Below are positions 28,643 to 41,940 of a stretch of DNA of 64,000 bases, piece by piece. This DNA is from Bacteroides mediterraneensis (lineage in GTDB: Bacteria > Bacteroidota > Bacteroidia > Bacteroidales > Bacteroidaceae), in contig NZ_LT635783.1 in the NCBI RefSeq assembly GCF_900128455.1, positions 3,904,359 through 3,968,358 on the forward strand, read 5' to 3'. The stretch's first letter is position 1; each line of letters opens with the position of its first letter. Below the pieces are notes generated by a model, which saw nothing but the letters and a program-made list of their open reading frames with translations, had not been told where the DNA came from and searched no databases. A program made the translations under genes and the position numbers.

Positions 28643-29102
28643 AGTTTTTCAATTTGGCCATGCCGAGTTGTTTCCTACTTATTAAAAGATTAGGGATTAT
28701 TGGGGGAATTAGGATGAGTGGAAGAGAGTTATGGGAAATTTCCCTGATGTTTAAGGTCGGTGGATATGGGCAGGAGAGAAAAGTGGGTTCGTTGCTTTAC
28801 TGGTTCCATGAACCGTTGGGAAGAAAACGGATAACTATTTGAACGTTTTTTACGTTTCCCTTGGCCGAACCGTATGTTTTCTTGCCGGGAAACGTATGGT
28901 TCGGCTACGAGAAACCTACGGCTTCTGGACGGAAAACATAAAAGTGGTCCTGTTGCTTTCCCAAAAAGGATGGGACGGTTTCTATATATTTTGTTTGTAA
29001 GAATCAGCCGTATTCATCCGTTTAGCTTGAGCTTATAGCTTAATAGATATTTTTAAGACTTAAAAATCAGGAGTAAAGGATTTGAATAAGAAGAAAAATG
29101 CA
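28643..29102. other. Non-coding spacer with overlapping alternative hairpins
   Basis: No credible gene is present between the metG promoter and the GH20 promoter. The notable content is at 28852-28905. ACGTTTCCC (28852-28860) pairs exactly with GGGAAACGT (28887-28895). GCCGAACCGTATGTTTT (28864-28880) pairs over 17 positions (three G-U) with 28889-28905. The two stems share bases and cannot form together. Short Met-start frames here have no recognisable similarity. Confidence 0.5.
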
Positions 29103-29110
29103 TATTTTTG
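29081..29110 (+). promoter_or_regulatory. Predicted promoter of the GH20-GH20-GH2-sulfatase operon
   Basis: TTTG (29081-29084), an 18-base spacer and TATTTTTG (29103-29110) fit the Bacteroides consensus. The 5' untranslated region would be about 100 bases. Confidence 0.55.
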
Positions 29111-29220
29111 TACTTAAATTTAAAATCCTTAAATAAATAGTATGGGAAAATCTCTTCATTTTATTTGTTCTTAGTTTGAAGTACCTTAAATTTATATTTA
29201 TAATGCCCCTAGATTGAATT

Positions 29221-31533
29221 ATGAACAGACTGTTTTTTATAAGTCTACTGAGCTTTTTTATTTTTGCCACAGACAATTTATCCGCACAACATCCGGTGAA
29301 TCTTGTTCCGGCTCCTGTACTATTGGAGGAAGGAAATGGTTCTTTCCAGCTTACGGAAGAGACGGTTATTTCTGTGGAAAATGAGGAACAGGAAAGTCTA
29401 GCTTCTGATTTCGCTGATTTGTTTACAGTTCCAGCCGGATTTACTCCTGGCGTAGAGATTGGGGCTGCGAATGCGGCAATCTCATTGATTACCGACCGGA
29501 ATTTGAGGAAAGAGGCCTACCGGCTGGAGGTGACAGAGAGGGGTATACGGATGTATGCGTCTGAGCCGGGTGGTTTCTTTTACGCTTTTCAGACGTTGAG
29601 GCTGTTGTTACCTTCGGACATAGAAGGAACAGCTTTGGCGAATCAGGAGTGGAAGGTACCGGCTGTCAGTATGAAGGATGAACCACGTTTTGGTTATCGG
29701 AGCATGATGCTGGATGTGGCACGATGCTTTATTCCGAAGGAGGAGGTTTTGCGTATTGTAGACTGTATGGCAATGTTGAAGCTGAATACGTTGCACCTTC
29801 ACTTGTCGGATGATACGGGCTGGAGACTGGAAATCAAGAAATATCCCCGGTTGACGCAGGTCGGTGCGTGGAGAGTGGACAGAGGAAACTTGCCGTTTTA
29901 TGCCCGCCTGAATCAGCAGGAGGGAGAAAGGGCCACATTGGGCGGATTTTATACACAGGACGATATGGCGGAGATTGTGGCGTATGCCATGGACCGTCGG
30001 ATTACGGTAATTCCGGAAATTGATGTGCCGGCTCATTCGTGTGCGGCACTGGCTGCTTATCCGGAGCTGGCATGTCCCGTAGTGAAAGACAAAATTACGG
30101 TTCTGCCCGGATTGGGAGGGCGTAATCCGGAGATGATTTATTGTGCCGGGAATGAAAAGGTCTTTACGTTCTTGCAGGATGTGATTGATGAGTTGTTGCA
30201 GTTGTTTCCTTCTCCTTATATTAATATGGGAGGAGACGAGGCAACCAAGACTTATTGGAAAGTGTGTCCGTTGTGCCAGAAAAGGATGCAGGAGGAACAC
30301 TTGAAAGAGGTGGAGGATTTGCAAGGGTATTTTATGGGACGGTTGAACGATTATATCCGGAGCAAAGGACGTATGCTGATGGGTTGGGACGAACTGACTA
30401 ACAGCCGACTGCCTGAGGGGGCTGTCATTTTGGGCTGGCAGGGACTCGGCAATGCGGCATTGAAGGCGGCGGATAAAGGGCTGGACTTCGTGATGACACC
30501 GGCTCGCATACTTTATCTGATCCGTTATCAGGGACCTCAGTGGTTTGAACCGCTGACTTATTTCGGGAATAATACGATGCGGGGAATATATGATTATGAA
30601 CCTGTGCAAGCCGGTTGGAAGCCGGAATATGAGAAACATTTGCTGGGGGTGCAGGCTTCCATGTGGACGGAGTTTTGTTCCACTGCCACGGATGTGACTT
30701 ATATGATATTCCCTCGTCTGGCGGCACTGGCCGAGGTGGCATGGTCGCCAAAGGGAACCAAAGACTGGGAGCACTTCCAGATGGGACTGGATAATTACCT
30801 GGCACATTTGGAGAAGAAAGGAGTGGTTTATGCCAAGTCGATGTTTAATATTCAGCATACGGTGATGCCTGAGAATGGAAAACTGCGGGTAACACTGGAA
30901 TGTGAGCGTACGGACGTGAAAATACGCTATACGCTTGATGGAAAGGAACCAGACATGTATTCTCCTGTATATACGGAATCCTTAAGTTTGGAGAAGGGGA
31001 CTACTTTGCGATGCGCTTCGTTCCGGCAAGATATGAGAGCCGGAGAAATCCTGACACTGTCGCTGTCGGGCAATAAGGCAACGGGAAAACCCGTACTGAG
31101 CGAGAACCCAAGGACTGCCTTGCTGACGAATGGGGTACGGGGGAGTCTGCGTCAGTCTGATTTTGAGTGGTGTACGTGGGATAATCTTTCATCGGCTACT
31201 TTTACGGTAGATTTGCAGAAGGTGGAACCTGTGCAGAAGGTGGTATTGGGGTGCCTGACGAATTATGGGATGGCAGTACATAAACCTAAGTATCTGAAAG
31301 TGGAAATTTCGGAAGATAATCGCTGCTTTACCCAAGTAGGACAACGCGATTTTTCGGAAGAGGATATCTTCAGAAACGGGAACTATGTGGAGGATGTGAC
31401 TTTTACTTTCAATAAGCGGAAGGCCCGCTACGTACGGGTGACGGCAAAGGGTTTTGGGGTTTGTCCTTCCTATCATTATATGCGTCCCGGGCAGCCGGCA
31501 CGTTATTATTTTGACGAAATACAAGTGGAATGA
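29221..31533 (+). CDS. GH20 beta-N-acetylhexosaminidase
   Basis: Removes terminal beta-GlcNAc or GalNAc from glycans by substrate-assisted catalysis. The 770-residue protein has a signal peptide MNRLFFISLLSFFIFATDN, a GH20b N-terminal domain (VNLVPAPVLLEEGNGSFQL) and the barrel with LDVARCFIPKEEVLRIVD and LHLSDDTGWRLEIKKYPRL. The catalytic Asp339-Glu340 pair is in NMGGDEATKTYW, and the +1 side has PEIDVPAHS. A chitobiase C-terminal-type sheet (VKIRYTLDGKEPDMYSPVY) and an F5/8 C (CBM32-like) domain (residues 630-770) complete it. It is first in an operon with a second GH20, a GH2 and a sulfatase, the set expected for sulfated N-acetyllactosamine glycans. Confidence 0.96.
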   Translation: MNRLFFISLLSFFIFATDNLSAQHPVNLVPAPVLLEEGNGSFQLTEETVISVENEEQESLASDFADLFTVPAGFTPGVEIGAANAAISLITDRNLRKEAYRLEVTERGIRMYASEPGGFFYAFQTLRLLLPSDIEGTALANQEWKVPAVSMKDEPRFGYRSMMLDVARCFIPKEEVLRIVDCMAMLKLNTLHLHLSDDTGWRLEIKKYPRLTQVGAWRVDRGNLPFYARLNQQEGERATLGGFYTQDDMAEIVAYAMDRRITVIPEIDVPAHSCAALAAYPELACPVVKDKITVLPGLGGRNPEMIYCAGNEKVFTFLQDVIDELLQLFPSPYINMGGDEATKTYWKVCPLCQKRMQEEHLKEVEDLQGYFMGRLNDYIRSKGRMLMGWDELTNSRLPEGAVILGWQGLGNAALKAADKGLDFVMTPARILYLIRYQGPQWFEPLTYFGNNTMRGIYDYEPVQAGWKPEYEKHLLGVQASMWTEFCSTATDVTYMIFPRLAALAEVAWSPKGTKDWEHFQMGLDNYLAHLEKKGVVYAKSMFNIQHTVMPENGKLRVTLECERTDVKIRYTLDGKEPDMYSPVYTESLSLEKGTTLRCASFRQDMRAGEILTLSLSGNKATGKPVLSENPRTALLTNGVRGSLRQSDFEWCTWDNLSSATFTVDLQKVEPVQKVVLGCLTNYGMAVHKPKYLKVEISEDNRCFTQVGQRDFSEEDIFRNGNYVEDVTFTFNKRKARYVRVTAKGFGVCPSYHYMRPGQPARYYFDEIQVE

Positions 31534-31559
31534 GAATGATAAATTTTAAATCTGATAGA

Positions 31560-33563
31560 ATGAAGCATCTGATTGTATGTAGTGTGATGTGGCTGTGTGG
31601 ATGGATGGTGGCTATGGCCCAAAGTGTTCCACAGGTGATTCCTGCGTTGCAGCAGTGGAAGCCGGCTAAAGGTAAACTGGTGTTGCCGGAATCGGGCAAG
31701 GTAATCGTTTCTTCTGACGAGGAGGAAGCATTAAAGCAAAGTGCCGAAATATTGGTACAGGACCTCAAGGAAATGTTCGGTTGGGATTACCGTGTGGTTG
31801 CCGGTAAGAAGGAAAAGGGAGCAGTGTTCCTGGCCTTGAGTAAACCGGATGAGACTTTGGGTGACGAAGGCTATCGAATGGATATCCGGAATGAAGTGAC
31901 GATTGAAGCCCCGACTTCAAAGGGGGTGTTCTGGGGAACACGCACCCTGTTACAGATGATCCACAATCAGTCGGAAGGGCTGATGAAGGGCCGTGCTACG
32001 GACTTTCCCTTGTATCCCAACCGGGGATTCATGATTGACGTGGCCCGTAAGTTCTTTACGATGGATTATTTGCGAGATTATGTGAAGATTCTTTCGTTCT
32101 ATAAATTAAATGAACTGCAAGTTCACTTGAATGACAACGGCTTTGTGGAGTTCTTTGGAAATGACTGGAACAAGACGTATGCGGCTTTCCGTCTGGAGAG
32201 TGAGCGCTATCCGGGACTGACAGCGAAAGACGGTTCTTATACGAAGGCGGAATTTCGGGATTTCCAGAAGATGGCGGCCTCGTACGGGGTCAATGTGATT
32301 CCGGAGATTGATGTGCCGGCACATTCCTTGGCTTTCACCCATTATAATCCCCGGTTGGCGGCGGATAATAAGGCATACGGAATGGATCACCTGGATTTGT
32401 ATAAACAGGAAGTCTATGATTTTGTGGATTCTCTTTTCGATGAGTATCTGTCGGGAGAAGACCCGGTGTTTGTGGGACCGGAAGTGCATATCGGAACGGA
32501 TGAATATAACCAGAAAGAAGCGGAGCAGTTCCGTCATTTTACGAATCATTATATGGATTTTGTATCCAAGTATGGCAAGACTCCTCGTTTGTGGGGAAGT
32601 CTGAACGTTATGAAAGGAGAAACACCTGTTGATTTGAAAGGGAAAGTGGTAAGTGCCTGGAATTATAACTGGATGGATGTGAATACCTGTCTGGAGGCTG
32701 GTGCAAAGGTGGTGAATCTTTGTGACGCACTGTTGTATCTGGTGCCGGCCGTAAATTATTATCATGATTTCTTGGACTATCAGTGGTTGTATGAATCGTG
32801 GATGCCCGAAATGATGAGGAAAGAAGATTCGAAGATGGCAAAACGTCATCCTAATTTTTTGGGAGCGATGATGGCTGTATGGAACGACCGCGTAGGCAAT
32901 GGCATCAGCCAACAGGATGTGCATCTCCGTACCTTCCCAGCCTTGCAGGTAGTTTGTGAAAAGATGTGGAAAGGAGAAAATGTAGAGCAGGTGCCGTATG
33001 CGCAGTTTGAGGCGCTTTGTCAGTCTACTCCTGAAGCGCCGGGAGTCAACTTGCTGGCGAAGGTGCCCCAACGTACAAATCTGACGGAGACAGGCAAAGA
33101 AGTGGCGCTTTCGGGGACGGATACGCTTACCACTTCGATCGATGAAATCGGTTATCCTTATGCCGTGGAGTTTGAGATTTGTCCGGATGCTGTTCCGAAT
33201 GTGGATGCCATTCTTTTCAAAGGACCTCATTCGGAGTTTGTGACCAATTGGCAAAATACGGGTAAGTTCGCTTTCCGTCGTGACGGGTATGAGTTTGTGT
33301 TCCATGCCTATCGTTTGCCTGTCGGCAAGTGGACAAAGGTACGGGTAGAAGGAGACGCAAAAGGGACTTCCTTGTTTGTAGACGGACAACTTCAGGAAAG
33401 ACTGGAAGGACGTGTAGGAGAAGCATTCAATGCTAGAAGTCAGAGAAAGGACCGTATATGGTATCAGGAAACCTTGATATTCCCCCTGAAACAGTTGGGC
33501 GATGTCCACATGGGATTCAAGGGAAAAGTAAAGAATTTAATATGTATTCCACTTAAAAAATAG
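31560..33563 (+). CDS. GH20 family hydrolase, divergent (lacto-N-biosidase-like architecture)
   Basis: A 667-residue secreted protein with signal peptide MKHLIVCSVMWLCGWMVAMAQ. An ATG ten codons earlier overlaps the stop of the first GH20 and may serve for coupled initiation. A GH20b-like domain (GDEGYRMDIRNEVTIEAPTS) precedes the barrel: RGFMIDVARKFFTMDYLRDY, LNELQVHLNDNGFVEFFG, PEIDVPAHSLAF and the catalytic Asp314-Glu315 in HIGTDEYN. HLND replaces the usual HLSDD and the aromatic pocket (AWNYNWMDV) differs from the first GH20, so specificity is probably different. Residues 510-667 form a concanavalin A-like (LamG/laminin-type) module (GPHSEFVTNWQNTGKFAFRR, FVDGQLQERLEG). Confidence 0.9.
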   Translation: MKHLIVCSVMWLCGWMVAMAQSVPQVIPALQQWKPAKGKLVLPESGKVIVSSDEEEALKQSAEILVQDLKEMFGWDYRVVAGKKEKGAVFLALSKPDETLGDEGYRMDIRNEVTIEAPTSKGVFWGTRTLLQMIHNQSEGLMKGRATDFPLYPNRGFMIDVARKFFTMDYLRDYVKILSFYKLNELQVHLNDNGFVEFFGNDWNKTYAAFRLESERYPGLTAKDGSYTKAEFRDFQKMAASYGVNVIPEIDVPAHSLAFTHYNPRLAADNKAYGMDHLDLYKQEVYDFVDSLFDEYLSGEDPVFVGPEVHIGTDEYNQKEAEQFRHFTNHYMDFVSKYGKTPRLWGSLNVMKGETPVDLKGKVVSAWNYNWMDVNTCLEAGAKVVNLCDALLYLVPAVNYYHDFLDYQWLYESWMPEMMRKEDSKMAKRHPNFLGAMMAVWNDRVGNGISQQDVHLRTFPALQVVCEKMWKGENVEQVPYAQFEALCQSTPEAPGVNLLAKVPQRTNLTETGKEVALSGTDTLTTSIDEIGYPYAVEFEICPDAVPNVDAILFKGPHSEFVTNWQNTGKFAFRRDGYEFVFHAYRLPVGKWTKVRVEGDAKGTSLFVDGQLQERLEGRVGEAFNARSQRKDRIWYQETLIFPLKQLGDVHMGFKGKVKNLICIPLKK

Positions 33564-37157
<3,594 letters not shown>

Positions 37158-37179
37158 ATCAGAATAACCTAGAAATAAT

Positions 37180-38748
37180 ATGAATAAACTTTATCCTCTG
37201 GCCGGTATGGTAACCCTATCGGCTGTGACCACCGCCTGTCAACAGGCTGACAAGCAAGAGAAGAAGCAATACAACATTGTGTACATCATGACCGATGATC
37301 ATACGGCGCAGATGATGAGCTGTTATGACACGCGCTATATGGAAACCCCCAATCTGGACCGGATTGCAAACGAAGGTGTGCGTTTTACCAACAGTTTTGT
37401 GGCCAACTCGCTGAGTGGTCCCAGTCGGGCTTGTATGCTTACTGGAAAACATTCTTGCGGCAACAAGTTCTATGATAATACGACTTGTGTGTTCGACAGT
37501 GCACAGCAGACGTTCCCGAAGCTTTTGCGTAAGGCCGGTTATCAGACAGCCATTATTGGGAAATGGCACCTGGAAAGTTTGCCTTCTGGCTTCGATTACT
37601 GGGAAATAGTGCCGGGGCAGGGGGATTATTACAATCCGGACTTCATCACTCAGGAGAATGATACTATTCAGAAACATGGGTATATCACCAACCTGATTAC
37701 GGACGATGCCATCGATTGGCTGGAGCATAAACGGGATGAGAAGAAGCCTTTCTGTCTGATGATTCACCATAAGGCGATTCACCGAAACTGGATGGCGGAT
37801 ACCTGCAACCTGGCCTTGTATGAAGACAAGACTTTTCCGTTGCCGGATAATTTCTTTGATGATTATGAAGGGCGTGAAGCAGCTGCGGCACAGGAAATGA
37901 GCATCGTAAAGGACATGGACATGATTTATGACCTGAAGATGCTTCGCCCGGACAAGGATTCCCGTTTAAAAAGCCTGTATGAGAAATACCTGGGACGCTT
38001 AGACAGTGCGCAGCGTGCGGCCTGGGATAAATTCTACGGTCCGATTATCGAAGATTTCTATAAAAAGAATCCTAAAGGAAAGGATCTGGCCAACTGGAAG
38101 TTCCAGCGTTACATGCGCGACTACATGAAGACGGTCAAATCACTGGATGACAATGTGGGTCGTGTGTTGGATTACCTGAAAGAAAAAGGGCTGTTGGAAA
38201 ACACGTTGGTGGTCTATACTTCCGACCAAGGTTTCTATATGGGCGAACATGGCTGGTTCGACAAGCGCTTCATGTACGAAGAATCCATGCATACCCCGTT
38301 GATTATGCGTCTGCCGGAAGGCTTTACCCGCAAGGGAGACATTACGGAAATGGTGCAGAATATCGACTATGCACCTACTTTCCTGGAATTGGCGGGAGTG
38401 GAAGTTCCGTCGGACATGCACGGAGTCTCTTTGCTGCCTTTATTAAAAGGAGAGCATCCGAAAGACTGGCGCAAGGCTTTGTATTACCATTTCTACGAGT
38501 ATCCGGCCGAACACATGGTGAAACGGCATTACGGAGTACGTACAGACCGTTACAAGCTGATTCATTTCTATAATGATATTGATACATGGGAGCTGTATGA
38601 CTTGCAGGAAGACCCGCACGAAATGCACAACTTGTATGGTCAGAAAGAATATGAGGGAATCGTGACGGAACTGAAGGCGGAAATGGCTAAACTGCAAGAG
38701 CAGTACAATGACCCGGTACGTTTTTCTCCGGATCGTGACAAAGAATAA
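37180..38748 (+). CDS. Sulfatase, formylglycine-dependent (Ser type)
   Basis: Removes sulfate esters from glycans. The 522-residue protein has a lipoprotein-like signal (Cys20 in VTTACQQ) and the metal site Asp39-Asp40 in YIMTDDHTAQ. The sulfatase signature is LSGPSRACMLTGKHS with Ser79 as the residue converted to formylglycine, which requires an anaerobic SME maturase encoded elsewhere. GKWHLESLPSGFDYW and YTSDQGFYMGEHGWFDKR complete the active site, and a C-terminal subdomain carries WELYDLQEDPHEMHNLYG. Overall pattern fits family S1, and resembles the subfamily S1_11 enzymes that act on 6-sulfated GlcNAc, though the subfamily is inferred. Last gene of the operon, 22 bases after the GH2. 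Confidence 0.94.
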   Translation: MNKLYPLAGMVTLSAVTTACQQADKQEKKQYNIVYIMTDDHTAQMMSCYDTRYMETPNLDRIANEGVRFTNSFVANSLSGPSRACMLTGKHSCGNKFYDNTTCVFDSAQQTFPKLLRKAGYQTAIIGKWHLESLPSGFDYWEIVPGQGDYYNPDFITQENDTIQKHGYITNLITDDAIDWLEHKRDEKKPFCLMIHHKAIHRNWMADTCNLALYEDKTFPLPDNFFDDYEGREAAAAQEMSIVKDMDMIYDLKMLRPDKDSRLKSLYEKYLGRLDSAQRAAWDKFYGPIIEDFYKKNPKGKDLANWKFQRYMRDYMKTVKSLDDNVGRVLDYLKEKGLLENTLVVYTSDQGFYMGEHGWFDKRFMYEESMHTPLIMRLPEGFTRKGDITEMVQNIDYAPTFLELAGVEVPSDMHGVSLLPLLKGEHPKDWRKALYYHFYEYPAEHMVKRHYGVRTDRYKLIHFYNDIDTWELYDLQEDPHEMHNLYGQKEYEGIVTELKAEMAKLQEQYNDPVRFSPDRDKE

Positions 38749-38764
38749 TCTTTAAAGTTTGGAT

Positions 38765-38814
38765 AAAAAAAGATGCCCGGACGGCTTGTGAGGAGCAGTC
38801 CGGGCATCTTTTTT
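38765..38814. terminator. Bidirectional terminator between the sulfatase and mnmA
   Basis: AGATGCCCGGAC (38771-38782) pairs exactly with its complement at 38798-38809. The stem is flanked by six or more A on the left and six T on the right, so it works for both convergent genes. Confidence 0.9.
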
Positions 38815-38829
38815 AGGTATAGGAGTGAT

Positions 38830-39960
38830 TTATTTCAGGAATTTCGCTTCGTTTTCGGCACCTATCTTTTTGATGGCTTGCTGGAAAGCGATGAATCCTC
38901 CACCCAGTACCCGGTTGCCTTCGTAGAACACAGCCGACTGGCCGGGAGTGATGGCGGAGGCCTCTTGTTGGAAGCGGACCAGCAGTTGTCCGTTCTCCAG
39001 CAGAATTACCTGGCAAGGAATCGACCGGCTACGGTAGCGGATACGCACAGCCAGGTCCTTACAACTGAGCAGCTCGTCCAGACTGGCCACATTATAATCC
39101 TCTACTAGCATATACTGGGTCTTGAGCTGGTCGGCATCTCCCAGCATGACTGTGTTTTTGGCCGGATTGATTTTCAATACGTATGCCGGTTTTCCCAAGG
39201 CGATTTCCAATCCTTTCCGCTGTCCGATGGTGTAGTAGGCGAAACCTTTGTGCTGTCCCAGTTTCAGCCCTTTGCTGTCGACAAACCATCCCGGACCGAT
39301 TCTTTCGTCAATGTCGGGGCAATGTTCTTTCAGAAATTCCCGGTAGTCTTTTTCGATGAAGCAGATTTCCATGCTTTCTCCTCCACGGGCTTTGGCCTCG
39401 AAACCTTTTGAGGCGAGGTAATCGCGTACGCTGGCCTTCGTCATGCCGCCAAGAGGGAACATCATCCGTTTCAAAATTTCTTGCGGCAGTTTCCATAGAA
39501 AATACGACTGGTCTTTCAGGGGGTCGTCGCCGGTCAGGATGTAGCGATAACCATTGATATCTTTTAACTGGCAGTAATGTCCCGTGGCAATCCAGGCACA
39601 ATTGCACCGGTCGGCCCATTCACAGAGAATCCGTTCCTTGAACAAGGGATTGCACATTACACAAGGGTTGGGGGTACGTCCCCGCATGTATTCATCGATG
39701 AAATACTGCACAATGACCTGACGGAACTCAGTCCGTACATCGGCCACATGGTGTTCGATGCCCAGACGGGCAGCCAGCTGTTGTGCCTCAATCACTTCAT
39801 TGGGCCGGTCGTTTCCTGGGGTAAAATGAGACGCGACATCCCAGGTACGCATGGTCACGCCTACTACCTCATATCCTTGTTCCTGCAGCATGATGCAGGC
39901 AGCCGAACTGTCGATGCCTCCACTCATGCCGACCAAAACTCTTTTTTCTCTTTCTTTCAT
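38830..39960 (-). CDS. mnmA: tRNA-specific 2-thiouridylase MnmA
   Basis: Thiolates U34 of tRNAs for Lys, Glu and Gln. The 376-residue protein has the PP-loop [13 protein letters not shown], the first active-site Cys in [14 protein letters not shown], the second in [17 protein letters not shown], and the C-terminal beta-barrel ([20 protein letters not shown]). GHYCQLKD and the [10 protein letters not shown] motif bind tRNA. It follows a flavodoxin-ferredoxin gene after 18 bases. Length is normal. Confidence 0.96.
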   Translation of the reverse strand: MKEREKRVLVGMSGGIDSSAACIMLQEQGYEVVGVTMRTWDVASHFTPGNDRPNEVIEAQQLAARLGIEHHVADVRTEFRQVIVQYFIDEYMRGRTPNPCVMCNPLFKERILCEWADRCNCAWIATGHYCQLKDINGYRYILTGDDPLKDQSYFLWKLPQEILKRMMFPLGGMTKASVRDYLASKGFEAKARGGESMEICFIEKDYREFLKEHCPDIDERIGPGWFVDSKGLKLGQHKGFAYYTIGQRKGLEIALGKPAYVLKINPAKNTVMLGDADQLKTQYMLVEDYNVASLDELLSCKDLAVRIRYRSRSIPCQVILLENGQLLVRFQQEASAITPGQSAVFYEGNRVLGGGFIAFQQAIKKIGAENEAKFLK

Positions 39961-39978
39961 GTAAACGGTGGGTTGAGA

Positions 39979-40785
39979 TTAGAAAAACAATTCCGGTTGA
40001 CGGCGGGTACTGCACTTTTCGTGGAGGATGGCCGCAAACGGGGTACTGAACTTACGGGCCTCGTTCGGACAATATTTCACGCAGGCACAACATTTGATGC
40101 ATCTATGGATGTCCGTTTCAATGCCAGTCTGGTCTGCATTGAATTGAATGGCATGGGTGGGGCAGACTTCGATACATTCTCTACAAGCGAAACAGCTCTC
40201 TGTACAGGTGGGGCATGCAGGGGCACCCGGTGTCCATGGTTTATAGGGAAAGTTTCCTTTGACGGCCAGTTCGGGAATCGGAGCGTTGGTTGTGTGCAGG
40301 CGGTTCCATTTATCCAGGCTAGTTTTACCAAATTCGCGAGCCTGCTGCAGGTCGTCCGTGTCCGGTCGTCCGGCGGCAATGGGCAGTTCGGGCGTGCTGT
40401 AACTGTGCTCTCCAATGAAGGCTCCGGCAGTGAGAGGCATGAAGCCCAGGCTGATGGCTGTATCCCGAAGTTCCAACAAAGCGTCTTCATAATCCCGGTT
40501 GCCATATACGACCACGAGAATCGCAGGAGCCCCGTTCCCTTTAAGACGTTGCAAGCGTTGAAGTGCGAGAGCGGGTACACGTCCGCCGTACACCGGGGTT
40601 ACAATGACGCACAATTCTCCTTCCATCTCGATTGGAGAGGAAGATTCATCCAAGGTCAGGTCGGTTTCCATTCTTCTTCCCATTCCGATACCTTCCCCGA
40701 TGGCCCGTGCGATTTGAGCCGAGGTGTGGGTGGGGGAGAAAAAAATCAGTCGGTTTCCATTCAGTGGGGTAGTGGTTGATGTCAT
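39979..40785 (-). CDS. Flavodoxin/4Fe-4S ferredoxin fusion (EFR1 family)
   Basis: A 268-residue redox protein. The N-terminal half is flavodoxin-like with the FMN loop [13 protein letters not shown] and [13 protein letters not shown]. The C-terminal half holds Cys clusters [19 protein letters not shown] and [12 protein letters not shown], for two 4Fe-4S centres. It would pass electrons in the cytoplasm; the partner is unknown. Co-transcription with mnmA (18-base gap) raises the possibility of a link to iron-sulfur or sulfur transfer in tRNA thiolation, but this is only context. Confidence 0.9.
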   Translation of the reverse strand: MTSTTTPLNGNRLIFFSPTHTSAQIARAIGEGIGMGRRMETDLTLDESSSPIEMEGELCVIVTPVYGGRVPALALQRLQRLKGNGAPAILVVVYGNRDYEDALLELRDTAISLGFMPLTAGAFIGEHSYSTPELPIAAGRPDTDDLQQAREFGKTSLDKWNRLHTTNAPIPELAVKGNFPYKPWTPGAPACPTCTESCFACRECIEVCPTHAIQFNADQTGIETDIHRCIKCCACVKYCPNEARKFSTPFAAILHEKCSTRRQPELFF

Positions 40786-40814
40786 AAGTTCAATCTGTCA
40801 ATTTTTGTAGCAGA

Positions 40815-40822
40815 CAAAAATA
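40815..40822 (-). promoter_or_regulatory. Predicted -7 element of the EFR1-mnmA operon
   Basis: The minus strand reads TATTTTTG, 30 bases before the EFR1-type start codon. Confidence 0.45.
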
Positions 40823-40874
40823 CAATATATAAACGAAATTCGGGATTCTTCATCGGGGATTCTTCTTTTATTCG

Positions 40875-40882
40875 TACTTTTG
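40875..40882 (+). promoter_or_regulatory. Predicted -7 element of ruvB
   Basis: TACTTTTG matches TAnnTTTG 23 bases before the chosen ruvB ATG. It overlaps the longer possible reading frame and so supports the downstream start. Confidence 0.5.
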
Positions 40883-40905
40883 TGACCAGACTTTTAGACG
40901 AATTT

Positions 40906-41931
40906 ATGGAAGAACAGTTTGATATACGCGATTACAAACCAACCGGAAAGGAGCGTGACTTTGAAAACGCCCTTCGTCCACTCCAGTTTGAGGACTTCAG
41001 CGGGCAGGACAAGGTGGTGGACAATCTGCGCATCTTTGTAAAAGCGGCACGGCTTCGGGCGGAAGCGCTCGACCACGTATTGCTTCACGGTCCTCCCGGA
41101 CTGGGGAAAACCACACTGAGTAATATCATTGCCAACGAACTGGGGGTAGGGTTCAAGGTGACGTCTGGCCCGGTACTCGATAAACCGGGTGATTTGGCTG
41201 GGGTACTGACCAGTCTGGAGCCTAACGACGTGTTGTTCATCGACGAGATTCACCGGCTGAGCCCGGTAGTGGAGGAGTACCTGTACTCGGCTATGGAGGA
41301 CTACCGCATCGACATTATGATTGACAAAGGCCCTTCGGCCCGTAGCATCCAGATAGACCTGAACCCGTTCACCCTGGTGGGAGCCACGACCCGCAGTGGA
41401 TTGCTGACAGCTCCGCTTCGTGCCCGTTTTGGTATCAACCTCCATTTGGAATATTACGATGATTCCATTCTGACGCGCATCATCTTGCGTTCGGCACGTA
41501 TTCTGGATGTGCCTTGCGATATGGATGCAGCGGGAGAAATCGCTTCCCGCAGCCGGGGAACCCCGCGTATTGCCAATGCCCTGTTGAGGCGTGTGCGCGA
41601 CTTTGCGCAGGTGAAAGGTTCGGGACGGATTGACGTGGAGATTGCCCGTTTTGCACTGGAAGCCTTGAACATTGACCAATATGGACTGGATGAGATAGAC
41701 AACAAAATTCTGTGTACACTCATCGACAAGTTCAAGGGAGGTCCGGTGGGACTGACTACCATTGCCACTGCCCTGGGAGAAGATCCCGGTACTTTGGAAG
41801 AAGTGTATGAGCCCTTCCTGATAAAAGAAGGATTCCTGAAACGTACACCCCGAGGTCGTGAGGTGACCGAACTGGCATATAAACATTTAGGAAAAAGTAA
41901 ATATAACAGTGAAAAGACCCTGTTTGATTAA
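40906..41931 (+). CDS. ruvB: Holliday junction branch migration helicase RuvB
   Basis: Hexameric AAA+ motor that, with RuvA, moves Holliday junctions. The 341-residue protein starts [18 protein letters not shown] and has Walker [12 protein letters not shown], Walker [14 protein letters not shown], sensor 1 in [20 protein letters not shown] (with the arginine finger and RuvB signature), and a winged-helix C-terminus ([15 protein letters not shown]). Length is normal. A GTG eight codons upstream is possible but unlikely. The flippase gene follows after 9 bases. Confidence 0.97.
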   Translation: MEEQFDIRDYKPTGKERDFENALRPLQFEDFSGQDKVVDNLRIFVKAARLRAEALDHVLLHGPPGLGKTTLSNIIANELGVGFKVTSGPVLDKPGDLAGVLTSLEPNDVLFIDEIHRLSPVVEEYLYSAMEDYRIDIMIDKGPSARSIQIDLNPFTLVGATTRSGLLTAPLRARFGINLHLEYYDDSILTRIILRSARILDVPCDMDAAGEIASRSRGTPRIANALLRRVRDFAQVKGSGRIDVEIARFALEALNIDQYGLDEIDNKILCTLIDKFKGGPVGLTTIATALGEDPGTLEEVYEPFLIKEGFLKRTPRGREVTELAYKHLGKSKYNSEKTLFD

Positions 41932-41940
41932 TTAAGTATT

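Noticed and set aside
28654..28842. 62-codon frame after the metG promoter region
   Set aside because: No similarity, and it lies in a spacer with structured repeats.
29141..29173. Ten-codon upstream frame (MGKSLHFICS) before the first GH20
   Set aside because: It lies in the predicted leader, but such short frames arise by chance and nothing supports translation or control.
32106..33509. 467-codon open frame on the minus strand
   Set aside because: Antisense to the second GH20; the plus frame has catalytic motifs and a signal peptide.
39577..40779. 400-codon open frame on the plus strand
   Set aside because: Spans mnmA and the flavodoxin-ferredoxin gene on the opposite strand; no family features.
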